Shown one piece after another: positions 25,151 to 33,678 of a stretch of DNA of 64,000 bases. The notes under the pieces are model-generated. The model was not told the DNA's origin and made no database searches. It saw nothing but the letters and a program-made list of their open reading frames with translations. The stretch is from Trinickia dinghuensis (GTDB lineage: Bacteria > Pseudomonadota > Gammaproteobacteria > Burkholderiales > Burkholderiaceae): NCBI RefSeq assembly GCF_003367175.1, contig NZ_QRGA01000024.1, forward strand, positions 1-64,000, given 5' to 3'. Numbering within the stretch: position 1 is the stretch's first letter; each line of letters starts with the position of its first letter. Both the position numbers and the translations under genes were made by a program.

Positions 25151-27097
25151 TTGAAACCGATTCGTAATGCACAATTGAGGAAACTTGCGCTCGCCGCATC
25201 TCTGGCGCTCTCGCTGGCTGCCTGCGGCGGCGGCGGCACCTCATCCACGACTTCACAACCCGCGCAGCAAGCGGCGACCTCCGTTGGCGGCACTGTTGCA
25301 ATCGGTACGGCACTTGCCGGCGCAACCGTGACCGTCATCGATGCCAATGGCAAGACGGCCACCGGCACGTCCAACACGGACGGCAGCTATACCGTTTCGG
25401 TGCAAGGGCTAACGGCACCGCTAGTGCTGGAAGCGCAAGATCCCTCAGGGGCGTCCAGTCTGCTCTATTCGGTCGTGCCGACACTCACATCGAGCGGCAC
25501 GTCGCTAACTGCCAACGTCACGCCGCTCACTACGGCAGTCGCGGCACTCTTGACCGCCTCAGGTGATCCGGCAGATCTGCTGACGAGTCATTCGACCGTC
25601 ACGACCGCCAATGTCTCGAACGCAGAGAAGGTGCTCGACCAAGCATTGGGTCCGATCCTCGGTGCGAACAACGTGGCAAGTACCCTCGATCCGATCGCGA
25701 CCGCCTTCACGGCGAACCAAACTGGCCTTGACGCCGTTATCGATTCCGTTTCGGTGACGGCCTCGACCAAGGGAACGGGTCTTCAGATCACGAGCCTCGC
25801 CGATCCGAACACTGCCATCCAGCTCAATAGCTCGACGTCGGTATCGACTACCTTATCTGCGCCCTCGCAACCGGCCAACTACCTGGCGAGCTTCCAAGCC
25901 TCGATCAGCCAGTGCATGACCGACGTGCAGGGTGGAGCGACCATCACGAGCGACGCCGCGTGTACGCGCGCGATCGACGCCAACTATCTGAACCAAGGCT
26001 TTTCGACACCACAAGCACGTCACCCCCAACCGTATGTTGCGGGAGTGAAGCTAACCGGCATCAAGACGTTGGCGATGCTACCCGCCGGCACGATCCCGAA
26101 CACCACGGGACCCGTCGCGCTCGTCTACATGCTGTACACGAACGCATCGGGTCAACCGGGCTTTGTTTCGGATTTCGTGGAGCAAACGGCAAATGGGTGG
26201 CAGTTGATTGGCAACCAGGAGCAATACGACCTCTACATCGCCTCGTTCGTGGGGCGCTTGCAATATGTCGATCAGGCGGACGCAGCGAATAACCGCTACG
26301 AATCGGGGCTGCGTTTCCTGATCCCGACTACCGTGACGGTAAACGGCAGCTCGACGGTCGTTGGCTCCGCGCTGGTGACCGGGCCCGGCTTGCCGGCGAA
26401 CGGGGTTTGGCTGGTGCTGAGCGGTCACGATGCCTATCTGACATTCCCGGCAACGGCGCGCACGGTTCCGATGTATTGCCCCGGCCTCCCGGTAAGCACG
26501 ACATGCACGATGTCCGAGGGCACGAGCTCGGAATACAAGTGGGCCTGGACACCGATCTCGGGTAGCAGTGTGACGGTACCGAGCACCTCCGACTATGCAT
26601 CGCAGTCCGGCGATCCAAGCACCATCCAACAGTTCGGAGCGTACACAGTAACGCTGTACAACCCGAGTCAACAACAGATCGGCACGCCTCAGACCGTAGT
26701 CAACATCGCCGCGATTCAAGCTCCGCAAGCTGGGGCTCAAGCCTCATGGCAAACGCTGGGCAACGACGTCGTCAGCAACTTCCTGACGGTAGGTGGTTCG
26801 GCTACAGGCTCGGGAGTGACGAGCCTCTCGCTCGACTGGACGGAACCGGCACTCAATCCGATCACGCCGACGACGATCCTGACGGGCGAGGTAACTCAAG
26901 CGCCAAATTCCGTTGCGACGTTGGGCTATGACTTCAACAGTAGTCCAACCATCAGTCAAAGCGGCACGAACTATTCGGCGACGAACACGAATCTCTTGAC
27001 GGAAAACCCCTTGTCCAGTGATTCGCGTCGCTTGATCGCCTTACTCGAGCAGGTCGACGGCGACTTCTACATCAACACTTGGCAGTACGGAAACTAA
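25151..27097 (+). CDS. Large surface lipoprotein with carboxypeptidase-regulatory-like domain
   Basis: A 648-aa protein. A signal peptide ends in a lipobox L-S-L-A-A-C25-G-G, so it is a lipoprotein; there is no Asp at +2, which favours the outer membrane. Residues 45-100 (G-G-T-V-A-I-G-T-A-L-A-G-A-T-V-T-V, then G-S-Y-T-V-S-V) resemble a carboxypeptidase regulatory-like beta-sandwich. The rest is Ser/Thr-rich beta sequence without a domain I can name; three cysteines at the end of the middle section might bond. The start is a TTG at 25151 after AGAGGACTT. It is a monocistronic unit ending at a terminator near 27267. Confidence 0.8.
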   Translation: MKPIRNAQLRKLALAASLALSLAACGGGGTSSTTSQPAQQAATSVGGTVAIGTALAGATVTVIDANGKTATGTSNTDGSYTVSVQGLTAPLVLEAQDPSGASSLLYSVVPTLTSSGTSLTANVTPLTTAVAALLTASGDPADLLTSHSTVTTANVSNAEKVLDQALGPILGANNVASTLDPIATAFTANQTGLDAVIDSVSVTASTKGTGLQITSLADPNTAIQLNSSTSVSTTLSAPSQPANYLASFQASISQCMTDVQGGATITSDAACTRAIDANYLNQGFSTPQARHPQPYVAGVKLTGIKTLAMLPAGTIPNTTGPVALVYMLYTNASGQPGFVSDFVEQTANGWQLIGNQEQYDLYIASFVGRLQYVDQADAANNRYESGLRFLIPTTVTVNGSSTVVGSALVTGPGLPANGVWLVLSGHDAYLTFPATARTVPMYCPGLPVSTTCTMSEGTSSEYKWAWTPISGSSVTVPSTSDYASQSGDPSTIQQFGAYTVTLYNPSQQQIGTPQTVVNIAAIQAPQAGAQASWQTLGNDVVSNFLTVGGSATGSGVTSLSLDWTEPALNPITPTTILTGEVTQAPNSVATLGYDFNSSPTISQSGTNYSATNTNLLTENPLSSDSRRLIALLEQVDGDFYINTWQYGN

Positions 27098-27266
27098 TCG
27101 AATCGGCTTGTTGCACGCCGCGCTCGATTCCAACTCGAACGGTCCGGCCCGCTTCCATGAGGCTTCCCGAACCGCTTCGCTTTAACGGCCGGCGCAACGC
27201 TGGTTCACATAATCGAAATCGCTCTCGTGCTCCGGCATAGCCCTCGGATCAAGCCGGAGCATCCTT

Positions 27267-27295
27267 GCCGATCGGTTCGCCGGTCGGCCTTTTTC
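27267..27295 (+). terminator. Intrinsic terminator
   Basis: GCCGATCGG (27267-27275), loop TTCG, CCGGTCGGC (27280-27288, one G-U pair), then CTTTTT. It lies 170 bp after the large lipoprotein gene. Confidence 0.75.
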
Positions 27296-27373
27296 GCCCG
27301 CGTTTGACGGTCGTCTCCCGCGCATCGACATGCACTGCTGCTACTCGATCAATTCGATCTTCCTCCCAAGCTC

Positions 27374-28501
27374 GTGAAAAATACCCATGCTCAACGCCGC
27401 GGCGCGGCGCTCACCGCCATCGCGATTGCGGCTGTAGTTCTCGCCGGATGCAAAGGCGAAGTGCTCGACTATCGAAACGCTCAGATGGTGAACGGCAAAG
27501 TCTACGACGGGAGCGCCAACGAGCCGTTTTCCGGGAAGCTAACGAACGTCCCCGATCGCTCGCTGCTGATTCAGCAAGCCGGGTTTCAGATGGTCGGTAA
27601 ACTCGCGAGCATTGCCCTCGCTGACGGTGTGCCTGCTACCGAACGCAACGTGCAGTCGTTCCTTGGCAGGGCCGGCGCCGAAACGCTGCTCTCCGGTGCA
27701 TTGTGTGACGTGCAGATCGAAGGCGGCCTCCCTAACGGTCCGGCAGTCTGCAAAGCACCGCAGTCGGACGTTGTCCGGATCGCAACATCGTTTAAGCATG
27801 GCGCGCTCGACGGTTCGCTCAAGCTCTCCGGCGGTCAAAGCGATGGTCCGCTGTTAGAGGCGACATTCAGCAACGGCCAGCCCGACGGTACGGAAAAGGT
27901 GTACAGCTGGACCGATCACAAACTCATCCACACATTCCCCTGGAGCAAGGGTGTCGCGGCGGGTACCGAAGAAGCGTTCGACGCCAACACAGGTGCACTG
28001 GTCAAGCGGGCAACGTTCGTCGATGGGAAATATGAGGGGGAAGTCGTCCACTATGCCCCGGATGGCAAGCAGGTCACCCTCAGGGCGACCTATGTGAACG
28101 GCAAGCTCAACGGGCCTTACAAGGAATGGGATCCGAGCGGACCGCTTATCGCGGACAAAACGTATTCGAATGGCGTGGAAGTCGGAGCAGACGGTTCGGA
28201 TGTCGGTTCATGCGTGAACGAATGGGAGGATGCCTATCGGGCTGTACCGAGCCATCCAGCGTTTCCCGCGCCAGAATTGACGCAGAAGTGGGAAGCGTCA
28301 TGTCGAGCAGGCAAGCATCCCTCAGCGCCAGACGCCGAGATGCCTAGCCCGGCAGTTTCCATCGAGAAGCCCACATCTGATGGTTGCGTCAAAGCGTGGA
28401 CCGCAGCGTACCGGCACGAAAACGGAGATGACGCAGTCGTCACGACCGACCAACTCGGTGAATGGAAATCATGGTGCAAGGTAGGCAAAGAGCCGAACTA
28501 A
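27374..28501 (+). CDS. MORN-repeat lipoprotein (YwqK-like)
   Basis: A 375-aa protein with a signal peptide and lipobox V-L-A-G-C26. Between about 140 and 275 there are repeated G-x-L-D-G-S/T, Y-E-G-E-V-V-H-Y and L-N-G-P-Y-K-E-W units, the MORN/YwqK antitoxin-like repeat. Two related C-terminal units (C-V-N-E-W-E-D-A-Y-R and C-V-K-A-W-T-A-A-Y-R, each ending in W-x-S-W/C-x-C-x-x-G-K) carry paired cysteines. It starts with a GTG at 27374 and has no obvious ribosome site. Together with the preceding lipoprotein it may be an island-borne envelope module. Role unknown. Confidence 0.75.
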   Translation: MKNTHAQRRGAALTAIAIAAVVLAGCKGEVLDYRNAQMVNGKVYDGSANEPFSGKLTNVPDRSLLIQQAGFQMVGKLASIALADGVPATERNVQSFLGRAGAETLLSGALCDVQIEGGLPNGPAVCKAPQSDVVRIATSFKHGALDGSLKLSGGQSDGPLLEATFSNGQPDGTEKVYSWTDHKLIHTFPWSKGVAAGTEEAFDANTGALVKRATFVDGKYEGEVVHYAPDGKQVTLRATYVNGKLNGPYKEWDPSGPLIADKTYSNGVEVGADGSDVGSCVNEWEDAYRAVPSHPAFPAPELTQKWEASCRAGKHPSAPDAEMPSPAVSIEKPTSDGCVKAWTAAYRHENGDDAVVTTDQLGEWKSWCKVGKEPN

Positions 28502-28523
28502 CGCGTCGAATCTGAAGCAGCAT

Positions 28524-28553
28524 AGTGGGATGCGCCTTCCGGCGCATCCCACT
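28524..28553 (+). terminator. Strong hairpin after the MORN lipoprotein
   Basis: AGTGGGATGCGCC (28524-28536), loop TTCC, GGCGCATCCCACT (28541-28553): a perfect 13-bp stem. No T run is directly adjacent, but TTCTTTTTT follows 13 bases later. Confidence 0.75.
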
Positions 28554-28654
28554 TCCGATACTGAAATTCTTTTTTGGAACAATGAATCGGTGAGCGAGCT
28601 GGCTTACAACCGAGATCTGACAAAGTCCTTTCTCCGGGCTCACCATGAGCTTGG

Positions 28655-28690
28655 CGGTGCGCCTCCTTTTCTTTGAAGGAGTACGCACCG
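28655..28690. other. Imperfect hairpin
   Basis: CGGTGCG (28655-28661) pairs with CGCACCG (28684-28690) and TCCTT (28664-28668) pairs with AAGGA (28676-28680) inside it. It lies directly downstream (on the minus strand) of the short reading frame at 28701-28769 and could be its terminator or an RNA element. Confidence 0.5.
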
Positions 28691-28700
28691 CTCATTACAT

Positions 28701-28769
28701 TTACAACGCCGGCTGACTGAACAAGATCAGCAGCAAGGCCAGCGCGCCGAGGCACAGAAGCCTGCTCAT
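28701..28769 (-). CDS. Possible 22-aa hydrophobic peptide
   Basis: ATG at 28769 with GAGG nine bases upstream, encoding M-S-R-L-L-C-L-G-A-L-A-L-L-L-I-L-F and ending F-S-Q-P-A-L. It would make one membrane-spanning helix with a basic N-terminus. A hairpin follows its stop. Short hydrophobic peptides occur by chance, so support is only the ribosome site and the compact layout. Confidence 0.35.
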   Translation of the reverse strand: MSRLLCLGALALLLILFSQPAL

Positions 28770-29627
28770 GGCTGAGATCCTCAAGTACTGTGGGAGGGAA
28801 AAGCGGCAGGCAGCTCGCCCAGCCGGAGGCAGGAGCTGTGTTTCCCATCGCTTTCATGACTAAAACGGTATGAAAGGGCTGAAGCATTTGCTCCAGCGTT
28901 TCAAAGAGATGCGTCCCGCTGGGCTACCCGCAGTGCAAAAACAGCACGCACAAGAACTGGGATTGCCTAGACGCAACTCGTCACAATTCAGAATTTGCGT
29001 CAGCCGTAGAACACGGCGACGACAGCTCTACTTAGACGCAGAGCGTTCCACGCCCTCAAAAATTCAAGGCGCAACTTGGGCTTTGGGCCCGACTTTAGTT
29101 TCAAACAGTGGCGAGTGAAGCCACCGCGCCCGCGTGGCGGGCATTAAATGGGCTTGCACAAAACAAGCCATGAATTCCTAGTGGACACAGACTACCATCC
29201 ACGCCATGGGCATGCAATAGGGCCAGATAGTTCACCCCGAACCGATTTCTCCTAACCATTGCCGAATCTACGGGATCCCAAAGAGCGACTTGCGCATCGC
29301 GGCTGGTCGCCGGTGCTTCCTTCTCGATCACGATGTCGTCGTGCGTTTGTGTTCGCAGCGATGGCATCTTGTTCATCGAATCCGATACGATCTCGTCGAC
29401 ATTGAGCGCCGCGCTTGACGTGCTCGCCCACCAGGGCGCGGACATACTGATGCCTCGTCATCGCGCACCCGCGCGAAGTTTGTACCGCCGCTTGGAGGCT
29501 TTTTTTGCCGATCGTGCTGCGACCAGGGCATTAGCTATCGGGTTGGCGACACCGATAATCCCATTGCATTTGCATTTCGGGGTAGTTTTAGGGTATTTTT
29601 CAGGGTAACGCAACCCGAAACGGAGCA
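28770..29627. other. Gene-poor region
   Basis: No convincing gene on either strand. A 91-codon plus-strand frame (29333-29608) and a 72-codon minus frame overlap without ribosome sites or recognisable features. The right end has GGGTA three times (29580, 29591, 29603), 11-12 bp apart, just before the gene at 29628. Confidence 0.5.
29580..29607. repeat. Three GGGTA direct repeats
   Basis: GGGTA recurs at 11- and 12-bp spacing with T-rich spacers, roughly one helical turn apart, 20-48 bp ahead of the start at 29628. They could bind a regulator on one face of the DNA. Function is inference. Confidence 0.45.
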
Positions 29628-30236
29628 ATGATGCCCCCGATTCAATATGCCAACGCGAGCGATGGTACCCGCACACACGTCATAATTCCAGTCGACGAAT
29701 TCGAGCGCGACTACGTGCGCGTCGGCACGACTAACGCGGTGCCCGTGTCCGATCCTGTACCCGAGTCGCTGCTGAGTGCGGACAAGCTGTTCATTAAGCT
29801 GCCGCATGGCGGTCCGGACGCGAAGATCGACGTTCACGCGTTCGCTTACGCGTTGTGCCGTCGCGGCACAAAGGATACGGTACTCCCGGTCGTGCCGGTC
29901 GTGCCGATCGCCAAAAAAACGCAAAAACTGGCCGACTTCGAGGCCAAGCGCGACGATGAGGACAAAACCGTCGGCCCCATAAACGGCCTTGACGCGATGT
30001 TGCGGCGTTGCTGCCTTCCGGAGGGGTCGCCCTATCGAGATACGATGCAGGCGACAACGGCCGTTGTCGACGCTCTTGTCGAAACCGGCTTGTTCAAGCG
30101 CACGACCCAAACCATGCCTGGGTTCTACCGGCCTGTGCAATGTCTTTCAGTAGTCGAAGACAAAATCGTCGCCTTTGTCAATGAGCACGACGAACCGGAC
30201 AACCCAATCGACCCGCACCTCCTGATTCTCCCCTGA
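29628..30236 (+). CDS. Unknown 202-aa protein
   Basis: Not recognised. It starts at ATG 29628 (or 29631) after a purine-rich CGAAACGGAG. No membrane segment or signal. The N-terminus has a V-I-I-P-V-D-E-F-E-R-D-Y segment similar in style to antitoxin-type small proteins; the middle is Val/Pro-rich (V-L-P-V-V-P-V-V-P-I) and the end acidic. A clear terminator follows, so it is a single-gene unit. Confidence 0.65.
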   Translation: MMPPIQYANASDGTRTHVIIPVDEFERDYVRVGTTNAVPVSDPVPESLLSADKLFIKLPHGGPDAKIDVHAFAYALCRRGTKDTVLPVVPVVPIAKKTQKLADFEAKRDDEDKTVGPINGLDAMLRRCCLPEGSPYRDTMQATTAVVDALVETGLFKRTTQTMPGFYRPVQCLSVVEDKIVAFVNEHDEPDNPIDPHLLILP

Positions 30237-30264
30237 TATTTCAGTGTCGCGCCCCCCCAACACG

Positions 30265-30307
30265 AACAGGCGAAGGCCCGCACGACGGCTTTCGCCTGTT
30301 TTCTTTT
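30265..30307 (+). terminator. Intrinsic terminator
   Basis: AACAGGCGAA (30265-30274) pairs with TTCGCCTGTT (30291-30300), followed by TTCTTTT. It ends the transcript of the 202-aa gene. Confidence 0.85.
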
Positions 30308-30469
30308 ATCAGGTGTACGGTTTGGTATGTTGGAGCTAGGCGACCGCCTCAGGCCCTCAATAATTCACCGCCGAGGCCGTTGATACATGTGTGTCGGGCC
30401 ACCCGCCGGCGCCTCACGCTCGACATCGGAGCCTGTCGCTGTTCCTTCCCCCCTCTCTAGGAGTAATGC

Positions 30470-31264
30470 TTGAACACCGTGATGACCTTTCAGGAATCGC
30501 CGGGCGACCCGGACGGCGACTGGCCCCTTCTCTTGCGGACCTACCTCTCGACGTCCTATCTGACCAGCGCCGCGCTGCTGGCGAAGAAGGCATATGAGAT
30601 CGAAATCGATCCGGCGGTTCGGGAACGCGGGTTTGGCGTGGTGGAGCGAGACGAACACCACGCCTGCGCGAGCGCAGCGATCATTATGAGTGCGCTGGGC
30701 GTGGAAGCCTTCGTGAACGAGCTGTTTGCGGATTGCGAGGCCGCCGGTGGACGCAACCTGTTTGGTTTGAGCTCATCGCGCGCCGAAAAGTTGGCGCGAG
30801 TATGGCGCCAGCGCCCGCCTAAGCGCGAGCACGGGCGGCGCCGCCGAAAGCAGACGGACGATTTCCAATTGCAGCCGTCCCTCAGCAAGTACGCCCGGGT
30901 CCTGCGCGAGCTTTGCCTGCCCCGACTCGACTTCAAGACGGAGTCGGTCAAGGCGATGCAGACGCTGATCATGCTGCGTAACGTGCTCGCACACTACAAG
31001 TTGGCGATCCGCACGGTGGATGGGCAAGGTGAGCAACGGGCGCGGACTGACCTTGAGCAGCGGTTGCGGGCGGTTCTCCCTGACCACGACCCGATGTCCA
31101 GCTCGGACAATTCCTATATCCCTGATGGCGTCATTGGGCACACCGTGGCCGAATGGAGCGTGCGGACCGCTGTCGCGTTCCTGGAGGACTTCCGTCAGTT
31201 GTTGTCGGTGACACCACAGCCAGGCCACCGTTGGCCAACGCAAGTGATGCTGATGACTCGCTGA
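30470..31264 (+). CDS. HEPN-like protein
   Basis: A 264-aa, mostly helical soluble protein. L-R170-N-V-L-A-H175-Y is an RX4H motif of the HEPN type, preceded by a helix containing S-A-A-I-I-M-S-A-L-G-V-E-A-F-V-N-E-L, the other helix commonly seen in HEPN dimers. A basic patch (R-E-H-G-R-R-R-R-K) lies at about 119-127. TTG at 30470 with AGGAG upstream is the likely start. It may be an RNase effector of an abortive system or an inactive HEPN-fold protein. It is followed by a DUF2513 gene. Confidence 0.65.
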   Translation: MNTVMTFQESPGDPDGDWPLLLRTYLSTSYLTSAALLAKKAYEIEIDPAVRERGFGVVERDEHHACASAAIIMSALGVEAFVNELFADCEAAGGRNLFGLSSSRAEKLARVWRQRPPKREHGRRRRKQTDDFQLQPSLSKYARVLRELCLPRLDFKTESVKAMQTLIMLRNVLAHYKLAIRTVDGQGEQRARTDLEQRLRAVLPDHDPMSSSDNSYIPDGVIGHTVAEWSVRTAVAFLEDFRQLLSVTPQPGHRWPTQVMLMTR

Positions 31265-31340
31265 GGCGCGAGAAGCGACCACGGGCATACAGGTTACCGA
31301 GGCGAGAAGTTTCAAGGATGACTGCCATAGGGGTTACAGA

Positions 31341-31739
31341 ATGAAGCGTGACATGGACCTGATCCGCGAGCTGATGCTGAAGCTCGAGGCGCTGTCTGTT
31401 CCATTGACCGAGATCAAACCGATCGATGGTCACGAGCCTGCGGTGCAAGTCGACGGCTACACCGTAGAGCAGATCGACTATCACCTGTTGCTGCTGGAAC
31501 AGGCCGGCTTCATTCACGGTGGCGGGCTAGAAAACTTCGGCATGCGATTCGGGCCCGGCATTGGCTTTCAGAGCTTGACCTGGGCGGGACACGACTTTCT
31601 CGAATCGGTACGCGACCCCGATGTCTGGGACAGGACCAAGCAAGTGGCGTCGGCCGCGGGCGGCTTTACGGTCGATCTTCTCGTGTCGGTCGCGAAGTCG
31701 CTTGTGGAGGGCGCGGTCAAGGGGTTGATCGGTGGCTAA
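31341..31739 (+). CDS. DUF2513 protein
   Basis: A 132-aa protein of the DUF2513 family, recognised from the start M-K-R-D-M-D-L-I-R-E-L-M-L-K-L-E and the Y-H-L-L-L-L-E-Q-A-G-F-I, L-T-W-A-G-H-D-F-L-E-S-V-R-D motifs. The fold is a winged-helix-like module; members occur on prophages and islands. The C-terminus has a hydrophobic helix (V-D-L-L-V-S-V-A-K-S). Molecular role not established. Confidence 0.88.
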   Translation: MKRDMDLIRELMLKLEALSVPLTEIKPIDGHEPAVQVDGYTVEQIDYHLLLLEQAGFIHGGGLENFGMRFGPGIGFQSLTWAGHDFLESVRDPDVWDRTKQVASAAGGFTVDLLVSVAKSLVEGAVKGLIGG

Positions 31740-31826
31740 CACGAGTCTCGCCACTTCTGCCGGAGTGTCCGTCGCACCCGCACCGGTTCGCTCGCTAGCA
31801 GTCGACGCTGGAATATGTCACCCCCT

Positions 31827-31922
31827 ATGAGTTTGAACAAGCTCGAAAAACTTAACTGGCTGTCCACGGAACCGGCAGAGCCCACTAGACCACGCTGGAA
31901 CGCCCTAATCCGATTTAGCTGA
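31827..31922 (+). pseudogene. Truncated AbiEi-like antitoxin N-terminus
   Basis: A 31-codon frame begins M-S-L-N-K-L-E-K-L-N-W-L, which is very like the start of AbiEi-family type IV antitoxins, then diverges and stops. If the resemblance is real this is a remnant of an AbiE toxin-antitoxin locus. Evidence is limited to the first dozen residues. Confidence 0.4.
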
Positions 31923-32094
31923 ATTGGCCATACCGCCGACAATTGGCCCGACGAACCCAGAAGCGCTCATGGCGCGTTTTTCGACGGTGACGCTCATAGA
32001 CGGCTCCGGTGATGGATGGATTGAAGCGCCGAACAACAGTGTGCCGCCCGCGGCTCGCCTCGCCCGGAAGCGTTGCGCTCACCGACGTCGCTGC
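31923..32094. other. Spacer between convergent units
   Basis: No gene supported. A frame reading through A-R-F-S-T-V-T-L-I-D-G-S-G-D-G is open here but I do not recognise it, and it may be part of the same degraded locus. Confidence 0.4.
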
Positions 32095-33063
32095 TCAGGA
32101 CGCTGGCACCGGACTTTGATCGTCCGTCACTGGCGCCGCGTCCGCCTCGCGAGGCGTCGGCGGGCGCGCCCGGTGGCGATTCAGCAGGAAAATCGCCGCC
32201 GCTGCGGTCGCGTTCTTCATGAGCACAGCATATGCGGCATCGGGTGCTGCCGAGCCGGGCGTCGCCGCATGCGCAGTGCTGAAGCGGTTGCGAAGTTGGC
32301 CAACACCGTTGCCGATTGTTCGGATACCGTGCATGACTTGCATCACCGCTTCCTTGGCCTCGGCGGTTTCATCGCGGCCCAGCGCATCGACGCATGCCCT
32401 CAGGCGCGTCGTGAGGGTTTTCTCACTCCCGACTTTGATTCCGCGCTCGTGCAGGATCAGCGCGCAAAGCTCCTCGAGGAAAGCGTAACTGCGCGTGAGG
32501 CCGTCGGCCGGATCGAGCAGCATCGCCTTGAGCAGATCGGCCCACTTCCGTTCCATCGCCTCGCCTCCGAAACCGGCTAGGCTCCCGGTCATCTCCGCGT
32601 CGATCGAGGCCGACTCGGCTTCGAGGACCATCTGCACTGCGGTCAGAGAACCGTCGATCCGCACCTCCCGTTCGCCCAACCGCTCCCCGATACACTTAAA
32701 CAGTGATGCCAGCACGGTGTCGGTCATCACCTTTTCACGCCACACCGCGTCGCATTTAGTGAGGGAGACGCTCTGCCACGATCGATCCTCCTGCGCGACT
32801 CCTTGGTAGGCGTCTGCCTGGTCGTCCCCACTATGGCGGTACAGAACGCTCAGGCGGCCGCCGCCAAAGTGAAGTTTGCCGTAGACAAAGTCGTCCTCGC
32901 CCCATTGATCGAGGTTCGTGATGTCGCTCACCGCGCTGATCGGTTGTTCGCCAACGGCGGCTGTCAAATCGGCGGTCAGTACCTCCACGCGAGCCAGGAG
33001 CGCTGCCTCTTTCTGCTCGAGCCGCTGGCGCTGCGCCATCAAGGCGCTGATCGGATTGTCCAT
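32095..33063 (-). CDS. Abortive-infection family protein with Abi_C domain
   Basis: A 322-aa protein. An N-terminal coiled coil (about 5-37), a middle beta/alpha region, and a C-terminal Abi_C-type domain with I-G-N-G-V-G-Q-L-R258-N-R-F-S-T-A-H265, a HEPN-like Rx(4-6)H motif, then A-A-A-I-F-L-L. Abi_C domains are found in abortive-infection proteins, and the motif suggests RNase activity. The final 35 residues are a disordered Pro/Arg tail. It lies 45 bp downstream of the small membrane protein gene on the same strand, perhaps one operon. Confidence 0.78.
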   Translation of the reverse strand: MDNPISALMAQRQRLEQKEAALLARVEVLTADLTAAVGEQPISAVSDITNLDQWGEDDFVYGKLHFGGGRLSVLYRHSGDDQADAYQGVAQEDRSWQSVSLTKCDAVWREKVMTDTVLASLFKCIGERLGEREVRIDGSLTAVQMVLEAESASIDAEMTGSLAGFGGEAMERKWADLLKAMLLDPADGLTRSYAFLEELCALILHERGIKVGSEKTLTTRLRACVDALGRDETAEAKEAVMQVMHGIRTIGNGVGQLRNRFSTAHAATPGSAAPDAAYAVLMKNATAAAAIFLLNRHRARPPTPREADAAPVTDDQSPVPAS

Positions 33064-33108
33064 TGGTGTTGGGCGCCGGCGACCGGCGATTCATGTTTGA
33101 TCGAAAAG

Positions 33109-33414
33109 TTAGTGCGGCGTGAGGCTCAACAGCGACGCGGCCGAGCTGAGCACCACGGCGCCAGCGGTCAACGCGGCGGCGATCCGGTTACGGCGGCCTG
33201 CCTCAGCGGCCTGATTCCAGTCGGCCATATTCAGTTGTCCTTGCTGCAGGTCAGGGTCCGGTGACAGGATGGCGTGGGGATCCCCGCCGAGCGGGTCCCA
33301 AGGCGCGCGGGTCGACCAGACCCAGGCGCCGGCCGCGGCCAGGCCAACCAGCAACCCGCCGACCGCGCACCACCAGGCGGCTGTCCCGCACCAATCGAAC
33401 GTACAGTAAAGCAT
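33109..33414 (-). CDS. Small two-helix membrane protein
   Basis: About 101 aa with two hydrophobic segments (about 13-31 and 78-98) and a Pro/Asp-rich loop between. I chose the ATG at 33414 with GGGGA upstream; a longer reading starts at 33498 with no ribosome site. It precedes the Abi_C gene by 45 bp on the same strand. It could anchor or sense at the membrane for that protein; this is inference. Confidence 0.6.
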   Translation of the reverse strand: MLYCTFDWCGTAAWWCAVGGLLVGLAAAGAWVWSTRAPWDPLGGDPHAILSPDPDLQQGQLNMADWNQAAEAGRRNRIAAALTAGAVVLSSAASLLSLTPH

Positions 33415-33678
33415 CGTGGTTTCCCCTATGCCCGTCCCTGATGGGGTGGACAGCAGCACCAACAAGATCGCCACCGCACCCCCGGCCGAATTCGCCATTT
33501 TTTCAGCATAGTGAATCGTTCAACGCTGTGCCCTTCGCGTCGCCACCGGGCCGGTCCCGGGGCAGGCGTCGCAACGGCCTGCAAAAGGGAATAGCGCGAA
33601 CGCCGGGCGCCCTTTTGTGGCAATCTGCCCGTCACCAGCCGCGTACACTGGCGCGCAGGTCCAGCCGCAGTGGCCGCG

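Noticed and set aside
29333-29608. 91-codon plus-strand frame before the 202-aa gene
   Set aside because: No ribosome site, no recognisable sequence, overlapped by equally open antisense frames.
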